In this document: positions 25,146-33,635 of the stretch, in pieces | Layout of the letters: the number at the start of each line of letters is the position of its first letter | How positions within the stretch are numbered: position 1 is the first letter of the stretch | Assembly: GCA_031270865.1 (NCBI GenBank) | Contig: JAISWI010000080.1 | Location: forward strand, 1-41,809 | Length of the DNA: 41,809 nucleotides | Direction: 5' to 3' | Source of the DNA: Oscillospiraceae bacterium | GTDB taxonomy: Bacteria; Bacillota; Clostridia; Christensenellales; Aristaeellaceae | Made by a program: the position numbers and the translations under genes | Notes under the pieces: generated by a model | What the model was told of the DNA's origin: nothing | Databases searched by the model: none | The model's input: only the letters and a program-made list of their open reading frames with translations

Positions 25146-26020
25146 CCCTTCACGCCGGCCTGGATCGCTATGCCCTGCAGGAAATACCGCTGCGCGACCA
25201 AGTACAGCAGGAACGGCGGAACCATCGATACTACGCACGAGGCGATCATGTGCGCCCACTTCTGCTCATACTGCCCGGTCAGCAGCCGCAGCCCCGCCGT
25301 CAGAGTCTGGTGGTCCACGTCCGTCATGACGATAGTCGGCCAGAGGAAGTCGTTCCACGATCCGTTGAACGTGAACAGGCCCACAATGATCAGCGCCGGA
25401 GCCATCATCGGCACGATCAGCCGCCAATACACCTGGAAGCTGTTCGCGCCGTCGATCCGCGCGGCCTCGTCGAAGTCCTTGGGGATGCCTTTCAGGAAGT
25501 TGCGCAGCAGAAATATGTTGAATACCCCCGCCAGCCCCGGCCATATAAGCGCGTTCAGGTTGTTCACCCAGCCCAGCGAGTTGGCGATCTTGAACAATGG
25601 CAGCACCGCGACCACGTTCGGGAACATGCTCATATACATGAGCGCCCAGAATATCGCGTTCCCGCCCGGGAAGTCCAGCCGCTCGTAGGCGTACGCGGCC
25701 AGCGAAGCCAGGAAGACGACCAGCAGCGTAACGCTGATGGACACTACGAACGAGTTCTTCAGCATCTCGTCCAGCTTCGCCGTGGTGTTGGTGCCCTGCC
25801 CGCCCAGGAACAGCTCCTTGAAGTTGACGAGCGTCACGGGCTTGGGAATCATCCGCGTCAGGTAGTCGAACGAGCCGCGAATGTTCGTGAACGAGGTGAT
25901 GAAGTCGGCGTCCGTGCGGAACGCGTTCATCAGCATCCACACTATGGGGAACAGCCAGAAGAAAGCCAGCGCCGCCAGGAACGCGAAGGCGACCCAGCGT
26001 TCGGTCTTGGATATTGTCAA
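25142..26020 (-). CDS. Sugar ABC permease, MalG-like
   Basis: A 292-residue permease with six membrane helices. The coupling EAA motif is seen as EAARIDGANSFQVYWRLIVPMMAPAL. The start is TTG at 26020, with GGAGG 9 bases before it. It pairs with the MalF-like gene 18 bases upstream and ends overlapping the acyltransferase-like gene. It imports oligosaccharides with the SBP at 27517-28749. No ATPase gene is in the operon; a shared MsmX-type ATPase elsewhere is the usual solution. Confidence 0.92.
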   Translation of the reverse strand: MTISKTERWVAFAFLAALAFFWLFPIVWMLMNAFRTDADFITSFTNIRGSFDYLTRMIPKPVTLVNFKELFLGGQGTNTTAKLDEMLKNSFVVSISVTLLVVFLASLAAYAYERLDFPGGNAIFWALMYMSMFPNVVAVLPLFKIANSLGWVNNLNALIWPGLAGVFNIFLLRNFLKGIPKDFDEAARIDGANSFQVYWRLIVPMMAPALIIVGLFTFNGSWNDFLWPTIVMTDVDHQTLTAGLRLLTGQYEQKWAHMIASCVVSMVPPFLLYLVAQRYFLQGIAIQAGVKG

Positions 26021-26038
26021 AGCAAACGCCTCCTTCCG

Positions 26039-27427
26039 CTACGCCGGGGTGTTCGCCCGCATCAGCCGCGCCTGAACGAACGAGACCGCCATGACGCACA
26101 CGCCCAGTATCAGCGCCATCGCCGCGGACATGCCCGCCACCTGTTTCTTGATCGCGTTCTCGTATACGTACATAAGCAGCACCGCGTTCGCCTCCTGGTT
26201 CCCGAACCCCGTGAGCATCAGCGGCTGGCCGTATATGTTGAACTGGCCAATAACCGTTATGACCAGCGTGTATGAGAGCGGATAGCGGATGCCCGGCAGC
26301 GTGATGTGAAGGAACTTCCGCCAGCCGTTCGCGCCGTCAACGGCGGCGGCCTCGTAGTGTTCCACGGGGATGGACGCGAGCGCGCTCTGGTATATAACCA
26401 TCGTGCCACCGATGTACCACCAGACGGTCATGATCACCAGCGCGATCCACGAATGAGGCGGAACCAGCCAGTCGCCCGGCAGCATGAAGAAGTTGCTGAC
26501 CGCGCCATATGATTTAACGAACATATACCGCCACGTCAGCGACACCGTGGTGATGGACATCAGCGCGGGGAAATAGTAAACCGCTTGGAAGAACTTATGC
26601 CCACGCGGTCTTTGCTGAAGCGCGATGGCCAGCGCCAGAGGCACAAGGATACAGAACGGCACGCTGTACAGAACGAACTTCACGGTGTTCCACAGCCCGT
26701 TGCGCAGCTGGGCGTAGTACGTGTTGCCCTTCTGGAACAGCAGCGTCCGGAAGTTCTCAAGCCCCACCCATACCGGGTCGTTGAACAGGTTCCACCGGGT
26801 AAACGCGGCGTAAACGCCGTAAATCGACGGGGTTATGAAGAAAACTATAAAGAATAATAAGTGCGGCCCGACGTACGCGTATGGAACCAGCGCCTTGCGC
26901 GTCGCGCGCCTGTCCCGCTCGGTCTTGAGCGGCGGCGCGGCAAGCGCGGCCGTCAGCGCTCCGGCCGCGCATGTCAGGTACGCGGCTGGCGAATACGTCA
27001 CCGTGATGGCGCTGAAATCGCGCTTGCGGAACTTGACGCCCAGCTCCTTCAGCTGGTCTCCAAGGATGGTATACAGCGAGTTGTTGAGGCCCTCGCCCGC
27101 GTACAGGAGCATGAACAGCGCGAACATGGCGGCCGATATTCCGGCGAACAGCATTCCGGGCGCCCGCCGCTTACCCAACACCATCGTGACAGCCATAACC
27201 ATCGCGGTCAGCGATATGGGCAGCAGCAGCGCGCTGAAGCTGGATAAAGAGAACAGCACCGCGCCTAACGATTGCGACGTCGATACCTCAACGTCCGATA
27301 CCGTCGCGACAGCCGCTATGCCCGACATGAAGAACAGCGCGATGAACGATAACCCGGCGGCCGCGGCCAGCTTATCCCTCGCCGCGATACCCGCCCGCGG
27401 CGCGCGCCTTACGTCGGTTGATGTCAT
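26039..27427 (-). CDS. Sugar ABC permease, MalF-like, with extra N-terminal membrane domain
   Basis: A 462-residue protein, about 165 residues longer than usual for the family. The permease core begins near residue 180 (LVPYAYVGPHLLFF) and carries the EAA loop YEAAAVDGANGWRKFLHITLPGIRYPL. The N-terminal extension has four more predicted helices (about 24-43, 60-84, 89-112, 146-166), with a polar segment after the third. GAGGAGG precedes ATG 27427, and the reading frame is open and continuous, so the extension is real rather than a fusion artefact. Its role is unknown. The LplB-like permease at 36913 has a similar arrangement. Confidence 0.9.
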   Translation of the reverse strand: MTSTDVRRAPRAGIAARDKLAAAAGLSFIALFFMSGIAAVATVSDVEVSTSQSLGAVLFSLSSFSALLLPISLTAMVMAVTMVLGKRRAPGMLFAGISAAMFALFMLLYAGEGLNNSLYTILGDQLKELGVKFRKRDFSAITVTYSPAAYLTCAAGALTAALAAPPLKTERDRRATRKALVPYAYVGPHLLFFIVFFITPSIYGVYAAFTRWNLFNDPVWVGLENFRTLLFQKGNTYYAQLRNGLWNTVKFVLYSVPFCILVPLALAIALQQRPRGHKFFQAVYYFPALMSITTVSLTWRYMFVKSYGAVSNFFMLPGDWLVPPHSWIALVIMTVWWYIGGTMVIYQSALASIPVEHYEAAAVDGANGWRKFLHITLPGIRYPLSYTLVITVIGQFNIYGQPLMLTGFGNQEANAVLLMYVYENAIKKQVAGMSAAMALILGVCVMAVSFVQARLMRANTPA

Positions 27428-27478
27428 ACAGCCGCCTCCTCAAGAGCAAACCATGCCAGTATTCGATTATACGCGCGT

Positions 27479-27506
27479 GGGGAACCGGATTATCGCCCGG
27501 TTCCCC
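27479..27506 (-). terminator. Hairpin between SBP and permease genes
   Basis: GGGGAACCGG and CCGGTTCCCC form a perfect 10-bp stem with an 8-base loop. It lies 11 bases after the SBP stop and 52 bases before the MalF-like start. On the minus strand no T-run follows, so it probably stabilises the SBP messenger or terminates only in part. Confidence 0.75.
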
Positions 27507-27516
27507 AATTTTACAA

Positions 27517-28749
27517 TTACTGCGCGGCGATGGCGTCGATAACTTCCTGCTCCGCCGCCTTCAGCGCGTCCTCGGCCGACATCGTGCCGAACACCGGCTC
27601 GAAGCCGTTGCGGGAGAACGCCGTGTCGAACAGTCCCCAGTACTTGTAGTAGTAGATGGCCAGCTCGTCGCCGCGCTCCGGGTCGGCGAGGAAAGCCTGC
27701 ATCATGTCCTTGAACTCGGGCACGTCGTTGATGGACACATGCGCCGGGACCTGGCCGCCGTCACGCGCCCACACGAGGGAATTCTCGCCCATGTAGTTGA
27801 TGAACTTCGCGACCGCGATATCCTCTTCCTCGGTACGGTCGTCGTCGGCGAACTGCACGAAGTTATGGGAGGACGTCCAGTTCTTGCAGGTCTCGGGCGT
27901 GTAGCACAGCGATGGCAGCATGCCGATATCAACGCCCGCGTCAAGCGCCCCGGCCTTCATCCAGATGCCTTCCGGCCAGATCAGCAGGTTCCCGGCGTAG
28001 AACAGCTGCATCGGGTCGTCGCCCTTGACCGTTGTGTAGCCGTTGTCGTGCAGGTCCTTCAGCGTCTCGTACACCCGCGCCATCTCGTCGTTGTTGAATG
28101 ACGGGGTCTCGCCGTCCTCGGTGAGCTTGCCCTCGCCCAACTGCGCGTAGTATGAGAGCATCTGCGCCCGGAACCAGTCAAGGCCCATGACCTTGTCCGT
28201 GTATCCGGCGGCCTTCGCCTTGTCAGCCAGCTCCTTTACCTCGTCGAACGTCAGGTATCCATCCTCGACGTAGGCGTTAAGGTCATACTTCTCAAACAGC
28301 GTCTTGTTGTAATAGGTGACATAGGAGTGGACGTCCAGCGGCACGCCGTAGTGCTCGCCGTCGATGTCGGTGCGCTCCCACGCGCTGGGGATGTAGTTTT
28401 CCCGAAGGATACCGTTCTCCAGCAGCGTGTCGATCGGCCAGATCAGGTCCTGCGACACGAACGCCGGTATGCGCTCGATATGCACGATCGTCACGTCCGG
28501 GATGCCCGAGCCGGACTGCACGGCCAGCGGGATCTTCTGGTACAGGTCGTCGGCGGTCATCGGGGTGTGGTTTACCTTGACCTCGTCCTGCGACGCGTTG
28601 AACGCGTCCACCATGCCCTGCATCGTGGCGCCGTCCGCGCCCGTGAACACCGACCAATAATCGACCTCGACCGGCGCGGCAAGCGCGACCGAACCCAGCG
28701 CCATCACGGTAATCAGACACAGCGCCAGAACCCACGCAAGCTTCTTCAT
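27517..28749 (-). CDS. Extracellular sugar-binding protein of the GH2 operon
   Basis: A 410-residue SBP_bac_1 protein. The Sec signal peptide is residues 1-24 (ending ALA); a Cys at 11 is inside the hydrophobic core and does not form a lipobox. Then the typical start VDYWSVFTGADGATMQGMVDAFN and motif IPDVTIVHIERI are seen. GGAGGG lies before ATG 28749. It follows GH2 by 61 bases and precedes the two permeases, so it feeds the same importer. Confidence 0.92.
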   Translation of the reverse strand: MKKLAWVLALCLITVMALGSVALAAPVEVDYWSVFTGADGATMQGMVDAFNASQDEVKVNHTPMTADDLYQKIPLAVQSGSGIPDVTIVHIERIPAFVSQDLIWPIDTLLENGILRENYIPSAWERTDIDGEHYGVPLDVHSYVTYYNKTLFEKYDLNAYVEDGYLTFDEVKELADKAKAAGYTDKVMGLDWFRAQMLSYYAQLGEGKLTEDGETPSFNNDEMARVYETLKDLHDNGYTTVKGDDPMQLFYAGNLLIWPEGIWMKAGALDAGVDIGMLPSLCYTPETCKNWTSSHNFVQFADDDRTEEEDIAVAKFINYMGENSLVWARDGGQVPAHVSINDVPEFKDMMQAFLADPERGDELAIYYYKYWGLFDTAFSRNGFEPVFGTMSAEDALKAAEQEVIDAIAAQ

Positions 28750-28810
28750 CAAATACCCTCCTAGCATATAGTCGTTATGCCGCTCCTTCGCGGCGGAGAA
28801 ACATGGCTGC

Positions 28811-30664
28811 CTACCTCCCCGGACCCTGGTTGAGAGCGGCGAACCTCTCGGGATCGACCTTCGGCGCGCGCTCGGGCGAGAGCAGGCCGTTTACCTCCTG
28901 TTGCACATCCGTCAGTTGGGTATAACACGTCCCCCGGCAAAACTCCGAAGCGTATACGGCGCGTTGTATCCCCTCGAATCGTTCGAGGAACGCGTCCTCG
29001 CTGGCCATCTTCTCGCCGTAGCCCCACGTGGCCATGCCGCCCATCTCGCCCTGGGCGCCCTTGTTGCTGTATGCTATGCCGCCGTACTCGGTCAGCAGGA
29101 ACGGCAGGCTGTAATCAGGCTCGACGCCCTCCGCCCAGGCCGCGCGCTCGATCAAGCCCTTCTCGTAAACACGCTCGATATCCGTGACGCGCTTCTCCAG
29201 CGACGCGCCTTCCTGCGTGTAATCGTGAAGCGCGAAGATATCCGTCTCGACCTGCTCCCAGCCGTCGTTGCCCGAGACCAGCCGCGAGCCGTCCAGCGAC
29301 TTGCACAGCGCGTACAGCGTCCGCGCGAAATCCTGTTGCTTTTTGTCGGCGCGTATGCTGGGAACGCCCCAGCTTTCGTTGAGCGGCGTCCACGCGATTA
29401 CGCATGGGTGGTTGAAGTCGCGGTCGATGAACGCCTGCATAGTGTCGATCAACGCGCGGGCCGCGCCGGGCGTGTAGTCGTACGCGCTGGGCAGCTCGCC
29501 CCACGCCAGCAGGCCCATCTTGTCCGCCCAGTAATACCAGCGCGGGACCTCTATCTTCTGGTGCTTGCGGGCGCCGTTGAACCCAAACGCCAGCGTCCAG
29601 CGGATATCGGCGATGATCGCCTCGTCGTCCGGCGGCGTCAGCAGCGACTTAGGCCAGTAACCCTGGTCAAGGACCAGCCGCTGGTACAGCGGTACGTTGT
29701 TGAGCAGGACCTCGCCGTCCTGAGCGGCTATCTTCCGCATGCCGAAGTATGTCGAGACGCGGTCGCCGCCATCGCCCAGCGATACCGTCAGCCCGTACAG
29801 GCTGGGATTCCGCGGCGACCACAGGCGCAGGCGGCCGAACGGATCGTCGTTCGCCACGCCGCGCAGTTGTATCGGGAACGACGCCTCGCGCGTTGATATC
29901 GACGCCTCGCATACCGTCGGGCGCTCGGGGAACGGACCGTCCTCGACGACGCCATCGATACCAAACGATACCGTTATGGGTTTGGAAGGGATCTCGTCCA
30001 GCGCGAGCGTCACGGTGGCTATGCCGCTGTCGATGCCCGGCGCGACGTGAACGCGCGTTATCATCGGCGAGGCGGCGGCCTCCAGGTAGACTGTCTGCCA
30101 GATCCCGCTGACGGGGGTATACCAGCAGCCCGTCAGCCCGCGCCGCCAGTACTGCTTGCCGCGCGGCTGCGCCCTGTCCGGCAGATCGATTACGCGAACC
30201 GCGACGTCGTTCGGAGCGTCCGGATCATCGCGCAGCGCGTGTGTGATATCCAGCGCGAACGGGGTATATCCGCCCTCGTGCCCTCCGACCGAAACGCCGT
30301 TCACCCACACCCGGCACGACCAATCCACCGCGCCGAACCGCAGCAACACGCGTCGGCCGCGCATCGCGCCCGGCCTAACGAACGCCCGCCGGTACCACAG
30401 TACCGGATGAATCTCATCCCCGCCCAGTCCGCTCAACTCGCTCTGGTAACAGAACGGCACGTTGATCTCAAGCGGCAGGGCGTGTCCCGGATCGAACCAG
30501 CGTTCCGACAAGCCCCTGTCCGCGTCGTCGAACGCGAACGACCACGTCCCGTCCAGCGAAGCGAACGTATCCCGCCTGAAATCCGGTCTCGGGTGAATAT
30601 CAATCGTTTGCGTCAACGGCTCTTTCCCCACACTTTCAACAGCGAATCTGGAATAATAGGGCAT
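28811..30664 (-). CDS. Glycoside hydrolase family 2
   Basis: A 617-residue GH2 enzyme with no signal peptide, hence cytosolic. Domains in order: sugar-binding jelly-roll (from about residue 25, HPRPDFRRDTFASLDGTW), immunoglobulin-like domain, TIM barrel. The acid/base is Glu430 in TPLNESWG and the nucleophile Glu526 in LLTEYGG. It could be a beta-galactosidase, beta-mannosidase or beta-glucuronidase; the sequence does not decide. ATG 30664 has only a distant GAGG; a TTG at about 30616 is an alternative start. It is the first gene of the operon behind the promoter at 30699-30727. Confidence 0.9.
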   Translation of the reverse strand: MPYYSRFAVESVGKEPLTQTIDIHPRPDFRRDTFASLDGTWSFAFDDADRGLSERWFDPGHALPLEINVPFCYQSELSGLGGDEIHPVLWYRRAFVRPGAMRGRRVLLRFGAVDWSCRVWVNGVSVGGHEGGYTPFALDITHALRDDPDAPNDVAVRVIDLPDRAQPRGKQYWRRGLTGCWYTPVSGIWQTVYLEAAASPMITRVHVAPGIDSGIATVTLALDEIPSKPITVSFGIDGVVEDGPFPERPTVCEASISTREASFPIQLRGVANDDPFGRLRLWSPRNPSLYGLTVSLGDGGDRVSTYFGMRKIAAQDGEVLLNNVPLYQRLVLDQGYWPKSLLTPPDDEAIIADIRWTLAFGFNGARKHQKIEVPRWYYWADKMGLLAWGELPSAYDYTPGAARALIDTMQAFIDRDFNHPCVIAWTPLNESWGVPSIRADKKQQDFARTLYALCKSLDGSRLVSGNDGWEQVETDIFALHDYTQEGASLEKRVTDIERVYEKGLIERAAWAEGVEPDYSLPFLLTEYGGIAYSNKGAQGEMGGMATWGYGEKMASEDAFLERFEGIQRAVYASEFCRGTCYTQLTDVQQEVNGLLSPERAPKVDPERFAALNQGPGR

Positions 30665-30698
30665 CCGGCTAAATGAATGGCCTCATGCCTACAAACGC

Positions 30699-30727
30699 AG
30701 TATATCATAGTTGTACTAACCAGTCAA
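30699..30727 (-). promoter_or_regulatory. Sigma-A promoter of the GH2 operon with an inverted repeat in the spacer
   Basis: TTGACT (30727-30722) and TATACT (30704-30699) with 17 bases between. In the spacer the inverted repeat TAGT-TGT-ACTA (30708-30718) lies where a repressor would block polymerase. It looks like a GntR-type half-site pair, but no regulator gene is in the window. Confidence 0.7.
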
Positions 30728-30844
30728 TAGGTATAAATTATTCCATATAACATGCCGCGTGTTTTCCGTTTCAAACAGGAATACTGTATGATTAGGGATT
30801 GGTTTTCACCCCGCGACGTGATATGAACCCATGCAACGCGCGGG

Positions 30845-31675
30845 TCAGGGCTTCGCCGCGTCCCACTGCGCTATCAGCTGGCGGATCGACTGCTGCCGCC
30901 CCGACCGCTCACAGCTAACCGCGCGGCTAACAACGTTATACAATTTCTCGCCCAGCGGCCATTTCTCCAGCGTCCGGTCGCTGTTCGCGAACAGGCAGAA
31001 CGCCGTCGCTCCCATTGTGTAGACGTTCGTCACCTCGTCTATGACCGCGCCGTCCGTCCGCTCCTCCGGCGAGATAAAGCGCGTCGATCCCCACAAGCCC
31101 ATCGAACCGACATATGGCGATTTTTGGTAGAAATCGATGTCGCAGATAACCGCGCGCTTATTTTCAACATCCCACATGACGCTCCCGTCGTAGAAATCGA
31201 TGGCGACATAACCCCGCCCGGCGGCATGGGCATGGAACGCCATGATATCCCCAAACACGCGCTCCTTTACCTCAAGCGGAAGCCGCGCAAACCGCCGGTA
31301 ATCCTCCGGATACATACTCTGGGCGCAGACGCCGTCCACCCAATCGAATACTACGGCGAACCCGCCGCCGGTCTCCTCCGCTTTGACGAAGCGTATCAGC
31401 GTTGGATGCGCCAGGTCTTGATACACGGGAACCGCCGCCTTCAGCCGGGCAACCGCGTCTTTCGGAACGCCTTTGTATGGCTCCGTTGGCGCTCCCGCGA
31501 ATTTGACGAAGTACCGCTTGCCGTCCGCCGCCTTCACGCCAAAGCACAGGTTGCCGCTGTCCTGGCCGTCAAAGACCTTGAACACCACGCCGTAACGGTG
31601 GACAAAGTCCAGATCAAACGGCGCTTTCAGCTTGACCGGCGCGCCGTCGATATACTGGACGAAACAGCTTCCCAT
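30845..31675 (-). CDS. Protein-kinase-like protein, atypical active site
   Basis: A 276-residue protein with a eukaryotic-type kinase fold. The beta-3 lysine is Lys59 (RYFVKFAG), the catalytic loop is YVAIDFYDGSVMW with Asp160, and the metal site is ICDIDFY (Asp181 or Asp179), followed by SPEE in place of APE. The Asn five residues after the catalytic Asp is Ser165, and the DFG glycine is Tyr, so activity may be altered. The start is uncertain: ATG 31675 or 31687; a TTG at 31723 falls in a hairpin loop. It follows an SsuABC-type importer, which is an unusual partner. Confidence 0.72.
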   Translation of the reverse strand: MGSCFVQYIDGAPVKLKAPFDLDFVHRYGVVFKVFDGQDSGNLCFGVKAADGKRYFVKFAGAPTEPYKGVPKDAVARLKAAVPVYQDLAHPTLIRFVKAEETGGGFAVVFDWVDGVCAQSMYPEDYRRFARLPLEVKERVFGDIMAFHAHAAGRGYVAIDFYDGSVMWDVENKRAVICDIDFYQKSPYVGSMGLWGSTRFISPEERTDGAVIDEVTNVYTMGATAFCLFANSDRTLEKWPLGEKLYNVVSRAVSCERSGRQQSIRQLIAQWDAAKP

Positions 31676-31706
31676 ACACCATGCCATACCATTGGTGATA
31701 CAACAT

Positions 31707-31736
31707 TCGGGGCGGACTGTCAACCCGCCGCCCCGA
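31707..31736 (-). terminator. Hairpin between ssuB-like and kinase genes
   Basis: TCGGGGCGG and CCGCCCCGA form a 9-bp stem with a 12-base loop, 33 bases after the ATPase stop. The following T content is low, so it may allow partial read-through into the kinase gene. Confidence 0.65.
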
Positions 31737-31768
31737 TCAATATTTATTATTGAATAGTCATTTGCGCG

Positions 31769-32551
31769 TCAAAGGTTAAACTCCTCCATATCCTCCCGGG
31801 CGAAGTTGAGTCTCAGCAGTATCTCGTTGCGCAGCTGGACAAAATCAGACGAGCTGCGGTTCCTCGGGTAGCTGATCGGCACGGGCAGCTCGGCGGTTAT
31901 CCGCCCCGGGCGCGGCGACATGATCAGGACGCGCTGCGAGAGATATATCGCCTCGTCGACATCGTGCGTGATCAGTATCATCGTGCTGCCGCGCCCGCGC
32001 CACAGCGAGATGATCTCATCCTGCAGGTTCATTCGCGTGAACGAGTCCAACGCGCCCAGCGGCTCATCCAGCAGCAGCACGTCAGGCGCGATGGCCAACG
32101 CGCGGATCAGCGCCGCGCGCTGCCTCATCCCGCCCGAAAGCTGGTGCGGGTACGAGTTGGCGAACTCCTCCAGCCCCGCGATCTCCAGCAGCTTGCGCAC
32201 GCGCGCCGCGCTGCCCTTGAACTTCTTCGCGGCCTTCAGCGCGAACTCGATGTTCCCGCGAACAGTCAGCCACGGGTACAGGTTGTGCTCCTGGAAAACA
32301 AGGCCGCGCTTGGGGTTCGTGCCCGTCACGCGCTCACCGCCGCACAGGACCTCGCCGCGCGTTGGGATCTCCAGCCCCGCGATGATCCGCAGCAGCGTCG
32401 ACTTACCACAGCCCGACGTTCCGACGATCGCCACGAACTCGCCCGGCTGGATGGTCAGGCTTACGTTATCCAGCGCCTGGAGCGTCGCGTTCATGTCCTC
32501 GCGGGCGAATACCTTGGTCAGGCCGATCGCCTGGACGCTGGCCGAGCTCAT
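31769..32551 (-). CDS. ABC transporter ATPase, SsuB/TauB/NrtD type
   Basis: A 260-residue ATPase with Walker A GTSGCGKST, signature LSGGMRQRAALIRAL, and Walker B VLLLDEPLGALD. Family members power uptake of nitrate, sulfonates, taurine or thiamine precursors. The start overlaps the permease stop by 4 bases (ATGA). The substrate cannot be read from the ATPase. Confidence 0.92.
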   Translation of the reverse strand: MSSASVQAIGLTKVFAREDMNATLQALDNVSLTIQPGEFVAIVGTSGCGKSTLLRIIAGLEIPTRGEVLCGGERVTGTNPKRGLVFQEHNLYPWLTVRGNIEFALKAAKKFKGSAARVRKLLEIAGLEEFANSYPHQLSGGMRQRAALIRALAIAPDVLLLDEPLGALDSFTRMNLQDEIISLWRGRGSTMILITHDVDEAIYLSQRVLIMSPRPGRITAELPVPISYPRNRSSSDFVQLRNEILLRLNFAREDMEEFNL

Positions 32552-33591
32552 CTCGCGCCTCCTTCCTGCCAGCGCAGGGCGCGGCGTTTAACTTGCGTCA
32601 GCACGGCGTTGACGAACGTGAACGTCAGGCAGATCACGATTATCGCGGAGTACATCTTCGCGAACTCCGCCCAGCCGCGCTGCCAGTTGATATACCAGCC
32701 CAGCCCGGACTCGACGCCCATCATCTCCGCGACCATCAGCGCGGCGCACGCCATGCTCATCCCCTGCGTCAATCCCTGGAATATGTGCGGCATGGCGGAG
32801 GGTATCGCTACCTTGAATATCAGCCGTAACCGCCCCGCGCCCATCGTCCGCGCTACCTCGAAGTTCGCCGGGCGGATATTCTGGATACCGTTGAGCGAGG
32901 TCATCGTCACCGGATACCACACGCCCAGCGCGATCAGGAACACGCTGCCGCCAAACAGCGACGTGGCCAGTATCAGCACGATAGGCACCCATGTCGTCGA
33001 CGGTATCGGCCCCAGCACCTTGATCAGCGGCGATACCCAGTAAAGGACGGTTTTGTTAAGCCCGGCGGTTATCCCGGTGACAAGCCCCGCCGCGGCGCCC
33101 GTCAGGTACCCGGAAAACAACAGGACCAGCGAATTCTTGACGCAGTCCAGCAGCATGACGCGGTCCTCGTACATCGCGGACAGCACCTTATCCGGCCATG
33201 GGAAGTACGGCAGTGGCAATACCCCCGACTTCAGCGTGAGCCGGTCATAGCCCAGGAACAGCAGCGCGACCGCCGTGTATATCGGCGCGGACCGCGTCAG
33301 CCTCTCATAGACGCGCCTGGATGCCAGCGACGCCGCGAAATACGCCAGCGCGCAGGCCAGCGCCGCGCTTATGAACCACGTGTAGATGTCTGTCGTCCGA
33401 TACACGGAGGTCGTTTTGAAGTTCGGCGCGAGCTTATACTGCAGCAGCACAAGGACCAGCGCGGCGGCGGGCAGCGCCGTCAACGCCCGCTCCCACGCCA
33501 GCCGCCGGCGCGACTTGGGCCGCGCCTCTATTTGCCGCAATTCCCATATGGATGAGACGCCCGCGCTGTTCGCGGCGACGGTTTCCATCAT
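32548..33591 (-). CDS. ABC permease, SsuC/TauC type, with N-terminal extension
   Basis: A 347-residue permease, roughly 90 residues longer than the usual 250-260. The core has six helices and the coupling loop EVARTMGAGRLRLIFKVAIPSAMPHI. The extra N-terminal part holds a basic cytosolic stretch (RRRLAWERALTALP) and additional hydrophobic segments (about 30-48, 62-80 and 95-105). ATG 33591 is chosen because GGAGG lies 5 bases before it; an earlier in-frame start at 33618 is inferior. It works with the SBP upstream and ATPase downstream. Confidence 0.9.
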   Translation of the reverse strand: MMETVAANSAGVSSIWELRQIEARPKSRRRLAWERALTALPAAALVLVLLQYKLAPNFKTTSVYRTTDIYTWFISAALACALAYFAASLASRRVYERLTRSAPIYTAVALLFLGYDRLTLKSGVLPLPYFPWPDKVLSAMYEDRVMLLDCVKNSLVLLFSGYLTGAAAGLVTGITAGLNKTVLYWVSPLIKVLGPIPSTTWVPIVLILATSLFGGSVFLIALGVWYPVTMTSLNGIQNIRPANFEVARTMGAGRLRLIFKVAIPSAMPHIFQGLTQGMSMACAALMVAEMMGVESGLGWYINWQRGWAEFAKMYSAIIVICLTFTFVNAVLTQVKRRALRWQEGGAR

Positions 33592-33635
33592 AACAACCTC
33601 CGTGACGATTTTCCTCAATCTAACCGCTAACCGCG

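Noticed and set aside
25250..26275. 341-codon plus-strand open frame
   Set aside because: It is antisense to clear sugar-permease genes and is rich in Arg, His and Gln, typical of shadow frames.
31676..31723. Longer kinase N-terminus from TTG 31723
   Set aside because: That codon lies in the loop of the hairpin at 31707-31736, and the added residues do not resemble kinase sequence.
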